Assembly (NCBI RefSeq): GCF_900090315.1
Contig: NZ_FMHZ01000002.1
Location: 2,644,501-2,708,500 of the forward strand
Length of the DNA: 64,000 bases
Direction: 5' to 3'
DNA from: Micromonospora citrea
GTDB lineage: Bacteria > Actinomycetota > Actinomycetes > Mycobacteriales > Micromonosporaceae
Under the pieces are notes generated by a model that did not search any database, was not told the origin of the DNA, and saw nothing but the letters and a program-made list of their open reading frames with translations. Positions 7,986 through 16,650 of this stretch are shown piece by piece. The translations under genes and the position numbers were made by a program. The stretch's first letter is position 1. Every line of letters starts with the position of its first letter.

Positions 7986-8453
7986 GTGACTCGGCTCGGT
8001 GATCTCGAACGTGCGGTGATGGACGTGCTGTGGGACTCGGTCCCGACCACGTCGGACGGGATCACCGTGCGCGAGGTGGCCGACGCGCTGGACGGCCGCG
8101 AGTTGGCGTACACCACGGTGATGACCGTGCTGGACCGGCTCGCCGGCAAGGGCATGGTCCAGCGCGAGCGGGAGGGGCGGGCCTGGCGCTACCGGGCCGC
8201 CGCCAGCCGCGAGGCGCACATCGCCCAGCTCATGCTCGACGCCCTCGACCTCGGCGGCAGCCGGGACGCCGCGCTGGTGCGCTTCGCCCGCTCGGTGACC
8301 GGCACCGAGGCCGAGGTGCTGCGCGCCGCGCTCGGCGCCGAGGCCGCCGCCGGGCAGACCGGGCGCCGCCAGGACGGCCTGACCGACCGGATCGAGGCGC
8401 CGACCGACCGGGCCGGCCGGCCGGTCCGGGCCGACGAGGCAGCGGACCGGTAG
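7986..8453 (+). CDS. BlaI/MecI/CopY-family transcriptional repressor
   Basis: A 155-residue winged-helix repressor. The DNA-binding domain spans about residues 3-75 (GDLERAVMDVLWD ... TVREVADAL ... YTTVMTVLDRLAGKGMVQREREGRAWRY), followed by the dimerisation helices with a site region where M56 proteases usually cut in the BlaI/MecI systems. The last 40 residues are charged and low in complexity. The start is GTG at 7986, apparently leaderless. Ten bases separate it from the M56 peptidase gene, the classical blaI-blaR1-like pairing, but no beta-lactamase gene is present; the next genes are cydABDC. It probably represses its own operon and perhaps cydA. Confidence 0.9.
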   Translation: MTRLGDLERAVMDVLWDSVPTTSDGITVREVADALDGRELAYTTVMTVLDRLAGKGMVQREREGRAWRYRAAASREAHIAQLMLDALDLGGSRDAALVRFARSVTGTEAEVLRAALGAEAAAGQTGRRQDGLTDRIEAPTDRAGRPVRADEAADR

Positions 8454-8463
8454 GGCGGCGGCC

Positions 8464-9369
8464 GTGGCGTACGCCCTGCACTTCGCCGCGTCGATGCTGG
8501 CCTGCTGGCTGATCGCGCAGGTGCTGGCGCGCTCCACCTGGACGTGGCGCAGCCCTCGGGTGGCGATCGTCTGCTGGCAGGCGGTGGGGCTGGCGCTCGG
8601 CCTCTCCGCGATGGGCCTGCCGATGGCGGTGGGCCTGGCCGCCTACGAGCGGTCGACCGGCAGCGCGCTGGTCGCTCTGGCGACCGACCTGAGCCACGGC
8701 ACCCTGCCCGTCGGGGTGGGCGCGCCGCAACTGGCCGCCGTGGGGGTGGGCTTCGGCATCGGCGCGGTGCTGCTGACCACGACGGTGCGCAGCATCCATG
8801 GCACCGTACGCGCCCAGCGCCGGCACCGGGACCTGCTCACCCTCGTCGCCCGGCGGGACCCGACGGTCCCCGGCGCGCTGGTGCTCGACCATCCGAGTGC
8901 GGCGGCGTACTGCCTGCCGGGGGTGAAGCCGCGGGTGGTGGTCAGCGCGGGCACGCTCGACCTGCTGGACCGGGAGCAACTGGCGGCGGTGCTGGCCCAC
9001 GAGCGGGCGCACGCCCAGGAGCGGCACGATCTGGTGCTGCTGCCGTTCACCGCGCTGTGCCGGGCACTGCCCTGGTTCGCCTGGGTCCGCGCGGCGCACG
9101 AGCGCGTCGCGCTGCTGGTGGAAATGCGGGCCGACGACAAGGCCCGGGAGGCGCACGCCGACGCGCCGCTGGCCGGCGCGCTGCGCCGGTTCGCCGCGGC
9201 GGGCAACCGGATCACGCCGGCCGGCGCCCTCGGGATGGGCGACCGGGACCTCGACGTGCGGGTGCAGCGGCTGCTCGTCGCCGACCGGCCGCCTCGGCTG
9301 ATCGGGGCCGCCGCGCTGACGGCGACGACCACCCTGGCCGCCCTGCCGATCTCGCTCTTCCTCAGCTAG
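8464..9369 (+). CDS. M56 family membrane metallopeptidase (BlaR1-like, without sensor domain)
   Basis: A 301-residue membrane protein with hydrophobic segments at about 5-22, 33-60, 85-107 and near the C-terminus (about 277-300). The zinc-protease motif is HERAH (H179, E180, H183), with a downstream EMRADD (about 220-225) offering the third ligand. Unlike BlaR1/MecR1 it has no extracellular penicillin-binding domain, so it senses something else. In BlaR1 systems the protease inactivates the repressor; by analogy this one would cleave or trigger loss of the adjacent BlaI. The start is GTG at 8464, ten bases after blaI. Confidence 0.85.
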   Translation: MAYALHFAASMLACWLIAQVLARSTWTWRSPRVAIVCWQAVGLALGLSAMGLPMAVGLAAYERSTGSALVALATDLSHGTLPVGVGAPQLAAVGVGFGIGAVLLTTTVRSIHGTVRAQRRHRDLLTLVARRDPTVPGALVLDHPSAAAYCLPGVKPRVVVSAGTLDLLDREQLAAVLAHERAHAQERHDLVLLPFTALCRALPWFAWVRAAHERVALLVEMRADDKAREAHADAPLAGALRRFAAAGNRITPAGALGMGDRDLDVRVQRLLVADRPPRLIGAAALTATTTLAALPISLFLS

Positions 9370-9439
9370 GCCGCCGCCCCGGGCGGCATCGATCCCCATG
9401 ATCGCCCTGCGTCGTCGCGGGTTCCTGCCGGGCTGATAG

Positions 9440-9467
9440 GTAGAGAAACTACGTGTAGGCTGACTAC
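9440..9467 (+). promoter_or_regulatory. Repeated GTAG/CTAC half-sites in the cydA promoter
   Basis: GTAG at 9440 and 9455 alternates with CTAC at 9449 and 9464, giving two GTAG-N5-CTAC dyads separated by two bases. TAGGCT (9456-9461) is a likely -10 box, so a bound protein would block the promoter. The half-site matches that of the blaI promoter, though the spacing differs. No Rex-type operator (TTGTGA ... TCACAA) is visible. Confidence 0.5.
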
Positions 9468-9499
9468 GACATGTGAGCCGACAGTACGGAGAGCCGGCC

Positions 9500-10750
9500 A
9501 TGGACACGCTGCTCCTCGCCCGCCTGCAGTTCGCCACCACCACCTCGATCCACTTCCTCTTCGTGGTGGTCACGCTCGGCCTGGTCACCCTGCTCGTGGG
9601 ATTGCAGACCACCGCGGTGCTGACCGGTAAGCCGGTCTACTGGCGGCTGACCCGCTTCTGGGGTCAGCTCTACGTGATCAACTACGTGCTCGGCATCGCC
9701 ACCGGCATCGTCATGGAGTTCCAGTTCGGGCTGAACTGGAGCGGCCTGTCGCGCTACGTCGGCAACGTCTTCGGGGCACCGCTGGCCATCGAGACGCTCG
9801 TCGCCTTCTTCCTGGAGTCGACGTTCCTCGGCATGTGGATCTTCGGCTGGCACCGGCTGCGCCGGGGCGTCCACCTCGCCCTGCTCTGGGGCGTCGCGCT
9901 CACGGCGTACGCCTCGGCCTTCTGGATCATGGTGGCGAACTCCTGGCTGCAGAACCCGGTCGGCCACGAGGTGCGCGACGGCGTCGCCCACCTCACCGAC
10001 TTCTCCGCGCTGCTGACCAACCCCAGCCTCGGCATGGCCTTCGGCCACGTGGTCTTCGCGGCGCTGCTGGTCGGCGGAATGCTGATGGCAGCGGTCAGCG
10101 CCTGGCACCTGATCCGGCGCACCCCGGACTTCGCACTGTTCCGCACCTCGCTGCGGATCGGCCTGGTCACCGCCGCGCTGTCGATCAGCATGGTGCAGGG
10201 CTTCGGCTTCGCCCAGTTCGGCCCGGTCGGGCAGGTGCAGCCCACCAAGTTCGGCGGCGGCCCGGCGGCGGACGAGCTGGTCGCCGACTGGACCGCCCGG
10301 TTCGGCCCGGGCGACTACACCCCACCGGTGCTCGCCAGCGTCGGCCTCGGCTTCATGGTCCTGATCGGTTTCGGTCTCGGCCTGCTCTGGCTGCTGCTCC
10401 CGCTGCTCTGGCGGGACTGGGCCGTCCGGCTGCGCTTCCCCCTCTGGCTGGTGCTGCTCGCCCTGCCGCTGCCGTTCGTCGCGGTGATCCTCGGCTGGAT
10501 CTCCCGCGAGGTCGGCCGCCAACCCTGGGTCGCGTACGGGCTGCTGCCGGTGGACCAGGCGGTGTCGCCGGTCAGTCCCTGGCTGATGCTCGCCTCGCTC
10601 GTCGGCTTCAGCCTGCTGCTCGGCGCCCTGGCCGTCACCAACTGGGTGCTACTGGCCCGGTACGCCGCCCGGGGCGCGGCCGACCCCGCGCTGGGTCGCC
10701 GGCCAGGGCAGCCGCCCGCCGACCACCGCCCCGAGCCCGCCTTCGCCTGA
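9500..10750 (+). CDS. cydA: Cytochrome bd oxidase subunit I
   Basis: A 416-residue multi-helix membrane protein carrying the haems of cytochrome bd, the high-affinity quinol oxidase used at low oxygen. The N-terminal haem ligand histidine is in TTTSIHFLF (about H18), the conserved acidic helix is FGAPLAIETLVAFFLESTFLGMW split over residues about 87-110, and the GRQPWVAYG signature lies near 340. The Q-loop is short, as in many Gram-positive members. GGAG precedes the ATG at 9500, chosen over an upstream GTG/ATG because DTLLLARLQFA is the usual N-terminus. It heads cydABDC. Confidence 0.95.
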   Translation: MDTLLLARLQFATTTSIHFLFVVVTLGLVTLLVGLQTTAVLTGKPVYWRLTRFWGQLYVINYVLGIATGIVMEFQFGLNWSGLSRYVGNVFGAPLAIETLVAFFLESTFLGMWIFGWHRLRRGVHLALLWGVALTAYASAFWIMVANSWLQNPVGHEVRDGVAHLTDFSALLTNPSLGMAFGHVVFAALLVGGMLMAAVSAWHLIRRTPDFALFRTSLRIGLVTAALSISMVQGFGFAQFGPVGQVQPTKFGGGPAADELVADWTARFGPGDYTPPVLASVGLGFMVLIGFGLGLLWLLLPLLWRDWAVRLRFPLWLVLLALPLPFVAVILGWISREVGRQPWVAYGLLPVDQAVSPVSPWLMLASLVGFSLLLGALAVTNWVLLARYAARGAADPALGRRPGQPPADHRPEPAFA

Positions 10751-10759
10751 GGAGACCAC

Positions 10760-11767
10760 GTGGAACTCGCCTGGTACGCCCTGCTCGGCCTCTTCTTCGC
10801 CACCTACCTGGTGCTCGGCGGCTACGACTACGGCGTCGGCCTGCTGCTCGCCCGGGGCGCCGACCCGGCCCGCCGCCGCGCCGCCCTGAACGCCGTCGGC
10901 CCGTTCTTCCTCGGCAACGAGGTCTGGCTGGTGGCCGCCGTCGGCATCCTCTTCGGCGCGTTCCCCGTGCTGGAGGGGGAACTGCTCGCCGGCTTCTACC
11001 CGGCCGTGGCGGGCGCGCTGGTCGGGGTGATCCTGGTGACCGTCGGGGTGCAGTTGCGCAGCCGGCCGGCCGGGGCACGGGCCCGCGCCGCGTGGGACCG
11101 GGTCGTGGTCGTCGGCAGCGTGCTCGCCGCGCTCGGCTGGGGCACCCTGCTGGCCGGGCTGCTCCAGGGCGTACCGCTGCACGCCGACGGCCACGTCGCC
11201 GGCGTGACCCACCTGTTCACCCCCTTCGTGGCCGCCGCCGGGCTCGCGGTCGTCGCGCTGGTCGCGCTGCACGGTGCGACGTTCCTCACCCTCCGGCTGC
11301 CGACCGCCGAGGCCGCGCCGGTCGGGCGGCTGGCCCGCCGGCTCGTCCCGGTCGCGCTCGTCGCCGTCGGCGCGGCCACCGCGCTGGGCCTGCTCTCCGC
11401 CGACGTACGCGCCGCGGTCGGGCAGCCCGTGGCGGCCGCACTGCTGCCGGTGCTGCTGGTGTCGGTGCTGGTGGGGGCCCGGGTGGCGCTCGCCCGGCGG
11501 CGGCCGGGGCTGGCCTTCGCCGCCACCGGGGCGGCCCTCGCGCTGCCGGTCGCGCTCGTCGGCGCGGCCCTCTGGCCGCACGCGCTGGTCTCCACGGTCG
11601 ACCCCGGGGCGTCCCTGACCGTGGCCGACGCGGCGGCGAGCACACCCACGCTGCGGCTGCTGGGCTGGCTGACGCTGCCGCTCCTGCCGGCCCTACTAGG
11701 CTTTCAGGCGATGTGCTGGTGGGTTTTCCGGGGACGGACCGACGGCAGGGCACCGGTGTACTGGTGA
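10760..11767 (+). CDS. cydB: Cytochrome bd oxidase subunit II
   Basis: A 335-residue integral membrane protein with about eight to nine helices, starting GTG at 10760 after a GGAG site in the cydA-cydB gap of nine bases. The N-terminal YALLGLFFATYLVLGGYDYG and FLGNEVWLV segments are conserved in CydB. It pairs with CydA in the plasma membrane to form the bd oxidase. Its stop codon overlaps the cydD start (GTGA), so translation is coupled. Confidence 0.95.
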   Translation: MELAWYALLGLFFATYLVLGGYDYGVGLLLARGADPARRRAALNAVGPFFLGNEVWLVAAVGILFGAFPVLEGELLAGFYPAVAGALVGVILVTVGVQLRSRPAGARARAAWDRVVVVGSVLAALGWGTLLAGLLQGVPLHADGHVAGVTHLFTPFVAAAGLAVVALVALHGATFLTLRLPTAEAAPVGRLARRLVPVALVAVGAATALGLLSADVRAAVGQPVAAALLPVLLVSVLVGARVALARRRPGLAFAATGAALALPVALVGAALWPHALVSTVDPGASLTVADAAASTPTLRLLGWLTLPLLPALLGFQAMCWWVFRGRTDGRAPVYW

Positions 11768-13437
11768 ACCGCCGTCCCTTCGACCCGCGTCTGCTGCGCC
11801 GGGTCCCCGCGGCCCGGCGCGACCTCGCCGTGCTCGCGCTGCTCGGCGTGCTGGCCGCGGGGCTGGTCGTCGCGCAGGCCACCGCGCTGGCCGCGCTGCT
11901 GGCGACCGCGTTCGACGGGCGGCTGGACCGGCCCGCGCTGGCCGGTTTCGTCGCCGCCGTGGCCGCCCGGTCCGTGCTGGTGTGGGCGCAGGGCACGGTG
12001 TCGGCGCGGGTCGCCGCGACGGTCAAGGCGGCGCTGCGCGCGGAGCTGTTGGGCGCGGTCGGGCGGCAGGGCCCCGGCTGGGTCGCCGGCCAGCGCGCCG
12101 GGCAGCTCGCCACGCTGGCCGGGCGCGGGCTGGACGCGTTGGACGCCTACTTCACCGGCTACCTGCCGCAGCTCGTGCTGAGCGTCACCGTGCCGGTCGC
12201 CGTGCTGCTGCGGGTCTTCGTCGCCGACTGGGGCTCGGCGCTGATCATCGCGGCGACCCTGCCGCTGATCCCGATCTTCGGCGCGCTGCTCGGCTGGCAG
12301 GCGCAGGCCGCCACCGAGCGCCAGTGGCGGCGGCTCTCGCTGCTCGGCGGGCACTTCCTCGACATGGTCGCCGGGCTGCCCACGCTGCGCGCGTTCGGCC
12401 GGGCCGGGGCGCAGACCGAGGTGGTCCGCCGGATGGCCGACGGGCACCGCGTGGCGACCATGAAGACCCTGCGGATCGCGTTCCTCTCCGCCCTGGTGCT
12501 GGAGCTGGTGGCCACCCTCTCGGTGGCGCTGGTCGCCGTGCCGGTGGGCGTACGGCTGCTCGGCGGCGGGCTGACGCTGCAGACCGCGCTGCTGGTGCTG
12601 CTGCTCACGCCGGAGGCGTACCTGCCGCTGCGGGCGGCCGGCAGCCGCTTCCACGCCAGCATGGAGGGTCTGACCGCGCTGGACGAGGCACTCACCCTCT
12701 CGGCCGCCGCCCCCGCCGCGCCGGCCGGGGCCGGGGCCGCCCCCGACGGCCGGGGGGTGATCCGGTTCGACTCGGTGACCGTCGAGTACGAGCGGACCAC
12801 CGCCCTGCGCGACGTCACGCTGACCATCCGGCCCGGCGAACGCATCGCGGTCATCGGCCCGAGCGGCGCCGGCAAGAGCACGCTGCTCGGCCTCCTGCTC
12901 GGCTTCGTCGCCCCGACCGTCGGCCGGGTCACCGTGGACGGGACGGACCTGGCCGGCACCGACCTGGACGCCTGGCGCCGCCAGGTGGCCTGGGTGCCGC
13001 AGCGGGCCCACCTCTTCGCCGCCTCGCTGGCCGACAACATCCGGCTCGGCGCCCCCGACACCCCGGACGCGGCCCTCGGCGCCGCCGTCCACGACGCCGC
13101 CCTGGACGACGTGGTCGCCGGCCTGCCGGAAGGGCTCGCCACCGTCCTCGGCGAGCGCGGGCACGGCCTGTCCAGCGGACAGCGGCAGCGCGTCGCGCTG
13201 GCCCGCGCGTTCCTGCGGGACGCCCCGGTGGTGCTGCTCGACGAGCCCACCGCCCGGCTGGACACCGCGAGCGAGGCCGTCGTCCTCGACGCCACCCGCC
13301 GGCTGGTGGCCGGACGGACGGCGGTGCTGGTGGCCCACCGACCGGCGCTGCTCGCCGACGCGGACCGGATCCTGCGGGTCGAGGACGGCCGGGTCACGGA
13401 GCTGACCCCGACGGTGGCCGGGGAGGCGACCCGATGA
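11764..13437 (+). CDS. cydD: ABC exporter subunit for cytochrome bd assembly, CydD
   Basis: A 557-residue fusion of a six-helix transmembrane domain (about 20-310) and an ATPase domain (about 340-550). Walker A is GPSGAGKST, the signature is LSSGQRQRVALARAF, and Walker B VVLLDEPTARLD. CydDC exports glutathione/cysteine or moves haem-related thiols needed to assemble cytochrome bd. GTG at 11764 was chosen because it overlaps the cydB stop by four bases. A much longer open frame upstream is a GC-rich shadow of cydAB. Order cydA-B-D-C is standard in actinobacteria. Confidence 0.93.
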   Translation: MNRRPFDPRLLRRVPAARRDLAVLALLGVLAAGLVVAQATALAALLATAFDGRLDRPALAGFVAAVAARSVLVWAQGTVSARVAATVKAALRAELLGAVGRQGPGWVAGQRAGQLATLAGRGLDALDAYFTGYLPQLVLSVTVPVAVLLRVFVADWGSALIIAATLPLIPIFGALLGWQAQAATERQWRRLSLLGGHFLDMVAGLPTLRAFGRAGAQTEVVRRMADGHRVATMKTLRIAFLSALVLELVATLSVALVAVPVGVRLLGGGLTLQTALLVLLLTPEAYLPLRAAGSRFHASMEGLTALDEALTLSAAAPAAPAGAGAAPDGRGVIRFDSVTVEYERTTALRDVTLTIRPGERIAVIGPSGAGKSTLLGLLLGFVAPTVGRVTVDGTDLAGTDLDAWRRQVAWVPQRAHLFAASLADNIRLGAPDTPDAALGAAVHDAALDDVVAGLPEGLATVLGERGHGLSSGQRQRVALARAFLRDAPVVLLDEPTARLDTASEAVVLDATRRLVAGRTAVLVAHRPALLADADRILRVEDGRVTELTPTVAGEATR

Positions 13438-15245
13438 CCGAGGCGCCGAGGCCGGCCGGAGACGCCGGAACGCGACCGGACGCGGGTGCCCCCGGCGAGC
13501 CGGCGCGCGTCCGCTCCCCCGAGCGGACCGTCCTGCGGCTGGCCCGGCCGTACCTGGACCGGCTGCTCGGCGCGGGGCTGCTCGCCGCCGCCACCGAGTT
13601 CGCCGGCCTCGCCCTGATGGCCACCGCGACCTGGCTGCTGATGAGCGCCGCCGGCCGGCCCCCGCTGGACCGCCTCACCGTGGCGATCGTCGCGGTCCGG
13701 GCGCTCGCCGTGAGCCGGGGCGTGCTCCGCTACACCGAGCGGCTCGCCGGGCACGACGCCGTGCTGCGGATGATCACCGACGTCCGGGCCCGGGTGTTCG
13801 CCACCCTCGCCGCCCGCCCGACCCTGCGGCAGCGCTCGGGGGACGCGCTGAGCCGGCTCGTCTCCGACGTGGAGGCCGTCCAGGACCTGCTGCTGCGGGT
13901 GCTGGTGCCGGCCTCGGCGGCGGCCCTGGTCAGCGCGGTCGCGGTCGGCGGGGCGGCGCTGATCTCGCCGGCCGCCGCCGGTGCGCTCGCCGTCGGGCTG
14001 CTGGTCGCCGGCGTGGCGCTGCCCGCCCTGGCCACGGCGCTGACCCGGCGCGCTGCCGCCGAACTCGCCCCCCTGCGCGGCGCGCTCGCCGTCGACGCGG
14101 TCGACCTCACCCACGGCGCCGCCGACCTGGCCGCGTTCGGCGCCACCGGGCACGCGCTGGAGGCGGCCGACCGACGCGCCCGGCGCCTGGTCCGGCTGGA
14201 GCGGCGCCTCGCCGCCACCGGCTTCGCCGTCGACGCCGCCGGGGTGCTGGTCTCCGGGCTCACCTCCGGCGCGGTGGTGCTCGCCGCCCTCGCGGCGGAC
14301 GTGGACGGGGTGCTGGTCGGCGTGCTGGCGGTCGGCACGCTCGCCGCCGTCGAGATCGCGCTGGCGCTGGTCGGGGCGGGCCGGCAGTGGACCCAGCTCC
14401 GCGCCGGCCTGTCCCGGGTGGCCGCCCTGCTGGGCTCCTCGGCCGCGCCGCCCGAGTCCGGCGACACGCCGGTCGGCCCCGGCCCGCACGACGTGCGGTT
14501 CGCGGAGGTGACCGTGCGGTACCGGAAGGGTGCCGCGCCCGCCCTCGACGGCTTCGACCTCCACCTGCCGCCCGGCCGCCGGGTGGCCGTGGTCGGCCCG
14601 AGCGGCGCCGGCAAGAGCACCCTCGCCGCCGTACTCACCGGGTCGGTGCGCCCGGAGCGCGGGCAGGTCACCCTCGACGGGCGGGACCTGTCGGCGTACC
14701 GGGCCGGGGAGCTGCCCCGCGCGGTCGGCGGGCTGCTCGCCGAGGCGTACGTCTTCCACGCCACCGTCCGGGAGAACCTGCTGCTCGGGCGGCCCGGCGC
14801 CGACGAGGACGAGCTGGCGGCGGCGACGGCGGCGGCCGGCCTGCTGGACTGGGTACGCGAGCAGCCGGACGGCTGGGACACGGTGGTCGGCGAGGAGGGC
14901 GGCCAGCTCTCCGGCGGCCAGCGGCAGCGGCTCGCGCTGGCCCGGGCACTGCTGGCGGCGCCGGGCGTGCTGGTGCTCGACGAGCCGACCGAGGGGCTCG
15001 ACCCCGCCGCCGCCGACGCGGTGCTCGCCTCGACGCTGGCGGCCACCCCGGCCGGGCACTCCGTGCTGCTGATCAGCCACCGGCTCAGCGGGCTGGCGGA
15101 CCTAGACGAGATCGTGGTGCTGGACGCGGGCCGGGTGGTCCAGCGCGGCCGGCACGCCGAGCTGGTCGCCGCCCCCGGCTGGTACCGGGACCAGTGGCTG
15201 CTCCAGGACGCGGCCGAACGCGGATACCTGGCGCTGCGGCCCTGA
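13434..15245 (+). CDS. cydC: ABC exporter subunit for cytochrome bd assembly, CydC
   Basis: A 603-residue ABC transporter half: a low-complexity leader of about 30 residues, a transmembrane domain (about 40-320) and an ATPase domain (about 355-590). Walker A is GPSGAGKST, the signature LSGGQRQRLALARAL, and Walker B VLVLDEPTEGLD, with the H-loop in LLISHRLSG. It forms a heterodimer with CydD. The ATG at 13434 overlaps the cydD stop (ATGA). The operon probably ends here, as the next gene starts 90 bases later with its own promoter-like sequence. Confidence 0.93.
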   Translation: MTEAPRPAGDAGTRPDAGAPGEPARVRSPERTVLRLARPYLDRLLGAGLLAAATEFAGLALMATATWLLMSAAGRPPLDRLTVAIVAVRALAVSRGVLRYTERLAGHDAVLRMITDVRARVFATLAARPTLRQRSGDALSRLVSDVEAVQDLLLRVLVPASAAALVSAVAVGGAALISPAAAGALAVGLLVAGVALPALATALTRRAAAELAPLRGALAVDAVDLTHGAADLAAFGATGHALEAADRRARRLVRLERRLAATGFAVDAAGVLVSGLTSGAVVLAALAADVDGVLVGVLAVGTLAAVEIALALVGAGRQWTQLRAGLSRVAALLGSSAAPPESGDTPVGPGPHDVRFAEVTVRYRKGAAPALDGFDLHLPPGRRVAVVGPSGAGKSTLAAVLTGSVRPERGQVTLDGRDLSAYRAGELPRAVGGLLAEAYVFHATVRENLLLGRPGADEDELAAATAAAGLLDWVREQPDGWDTVVGEEGGQLSGGQRQRLALARALLAAPGVLVLDEPTEGLDPAAADAVLASTLAATPAGHSVLLISHRLSGLADLDEIVVLDAGRVVQRGRHAELVAAPGWYRDQWLLQDAAERGYLALRP

Positions 15246-15335
15246 CCGTCGCGCCCCTCCCCGATCCCGCACCTCCGGGTCGGGCCAGGGTTGTCCCGGA
15301 CGACGTCCGTCGGCCGCCCGTGCCAGGGTGGTGCC

Positions 15336-16040
15336 ATGCGGGGCGACGACGCGACGGTGGTGGAGGAACGGCTGCGGGAGCTGGACGCGAGCCTGCGTGG
15401 GCCGCGCCGGTTGAAGTCCGACCTGCTGACCGAGGCGAGGCACGGCCTGCTGGACGCCGTCGACGCGTACCGGGAGGACGGGCTGCCGGCGGCGGAGGCC
15501 CAGCGGCGGGCGGTGGCCGAGTTCGGCTCCCCGGCGCAACTGGTTCCGGCCTACCAGGCGGAGCTGACGGTGGGGGCGCTGCGTGGGCTGTCGCTGCGGG
15601 TCGTCGGGCTGGCCGTGGTCGCGTTCGTGGCCGGCGACCTGACCTGGCAGGGAGCGAGCTGGAGCGACGGCCCCCGCCCGCCGGCCGGTTACGTGCTCCT
15701 GTCGGCCTCGGTGGACTGGATCTGGGCCGTCGCGTTCGTGCTGGCGGCGACCGGGCTGCTGCTCGCCGGGGCGGGCCGGTGGGCACCGCGCGGCGGCGAC
15801 GCGGTCGGCCGGGCGGTGGGCACGGCCCTGACCGGTGTCCTCGCCCTCAGCGTGCTGGCCGGCGCGGGCCTCTTCGCGTGGTCGATGGGGCTGTGGGAGG
15901 CCGCCCTCACCTGGCCGCCCATGCTCGTCGGCGCGGCGGTGGCCGCCGCCGGCCACCTGTGGCTCGGCCGGGCCGCCCGCACCTGGCTGCTCGCCGTCCG
16001 CTCGACCGGGCGGTCGTCCACGCCGGCACCGGCCGCCTGA
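15336..16040 (+). CDS. Membrane protein with N-terminal HAAS/permease-prefix domain
   Basis: A 234-residue protein. The first 70 residues (VEERLRELDASL ... LLDAVDAYREDGLPAAEAQRRAVAEFGSPAQLVPAY) match the helical HAAS/permease-prefix domain often encoded beside PadR regulators; about five transmembrane helices follow (about 85-105, 120-140, 150-165, 175-195, 200-215). ATG at 15336 is preferred over an upstream start because it directly precedes the domain. Function is unknown. The padR gene lies 121 bases downstream in the opposite, convergent orientation, which is unusual since these genes are normally co-directional. Confidence 0.7.
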   Translation: MRGDDATVVEERLRELDASLRGPRRLKSDLLTEARHGLLDAVDAYREDGLPAAEAQRRAVAEFGSPAQLVPAYQAELTVGALRGLSLRVVGLAVVAFVAGDLTWQGASWSDGPRPPAGYVLLSASVDWIWAVAFVLAATGLLLAGAGRWAPRGGDAVGRAVGTALTGVLALSVLAGAGLFAWSMGLWEAALTWPPMLVGAAVAAAGHLWLGRAARTWLLAVRSTGRSSTPAPAA

Positions 16041-16161
16041 CCGGACGGCCGGCCCCTCGCGCCCCCGACCGGTGCGTGGTTCCTCGCGATCGGCGCGGCC
16101 TGGCGCGGTCGTCTCGTGCGAGAGCTGGGATGCCGCCGGACGGGGCCGGCGCCGGGCGGCG

Positions 16162-16503
16162 TCAGGCGGGGGCGGTGGGCGGGGTGTCGGTGTCGAGGAA
16201 GCGGCCGACGGTGCTGCTGAACTCGCGCCACCCGGACCGCTCCCCGGCCAGCGCCCGCCGCCCCGCGTCGGTGAGCTGGTAGGTCCGCCGCTCCCGGCCG
16301 TTGACGGTGCTCCAGGTGCTGGCCACGTGGCCGGCCCGCTCCAGCCGGCGCAGCGCCGGATATATGGTGCCGGTCGGCAGGTCGAGCTGGCCGTCGCTGC
16401 GGGCCCGCAGCGCCTCGATGATGGCGTAGCCGTGCAGCGCGCCCTGCTCCAGCACCGCGAGCAGCAGCGCGTCGAGGTGTCCGTGCAGCGCCTGGGCCTT
16501 CAT
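16162..16503 (-). CDS. PadR-family transcriptional regulator
   Basis: A 113-residue winged-helix protein. The core GHLDALLLAVLEQGALHGYAIIEAL and LPTGTIYPALRRLERAGHVAS are diagnostic of PadR; the C-terminal helix for dimerisation is short (subfamily 1). ATG at 16503 was chosen because it starts directly before the conserved HTH; a longer frame adds a glycine-rich leader. A GTAG-N5-CTAC dyad lies three to fifteen bases upstream of the start and overlaps a TAGGCT -10 box, a good site for autorepression. The convergent HAAS-domain membrane gene is its probable target. Confidence 0.85.
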   Translation of the reverse strand: MKAQALHGHLDALLLAVLEQGALHGYAIIEALRARSDGQLDLPTGTIYPALRRLERAGHVASTWSTVNGRERRTYQLTDAGRRALAGERSGWREFSSTVGRFLDTDTPPTAPA

Positions 16504-16505
16504 GC

Positions 16506-16518
16506 GTAGCAAGCCTAC
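16506..16518 (-). promoter_or_regulatory. GTAG-N5-CTAC dyad at the padR promoter
   Basis: On the minus strand this reads GTAGGCTTGCTAC, with the TAGGCT part placed as a -10 box for a leaderless padR. The same 13 bases occur with two changes in the cydA promoter (9455-9467). Likely an autoregulatory operator. Confidence 0.45.
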
Positions 16519-16575
16519 TTGTCGACGGGCCGCTCCGCCACCGGGGTGCGGGCACCGGCCCCCGGAGCCGCCCAC

Positions 16576-16581
16576 TAGGGT
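16576..16581 (+). promoter_or_regulatory. Probable -10 box upstream of the acidic protein gene
   Basis: TAGGGT, placed to start transcription near 16588 and give a leader of about 60 bases containing GGAGG (16641-16645) before the GTG at 16651. Confidence 0.4.
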
Positions 16582-16650
16582 ATGTGCCCAGAGTCACTCG
16601 TCGGCGGCGGACGCCGGCGGGTGGGCAACCCGAAGCACACGGAGGTCAGC

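Noticed and set aside
9370..9499. Rex operator for redox control of cydA
   Set aside because: No TTGTGA ... TCACAA-like inverted repeat is present; only the GTAG/CTAC half-sites are visible.
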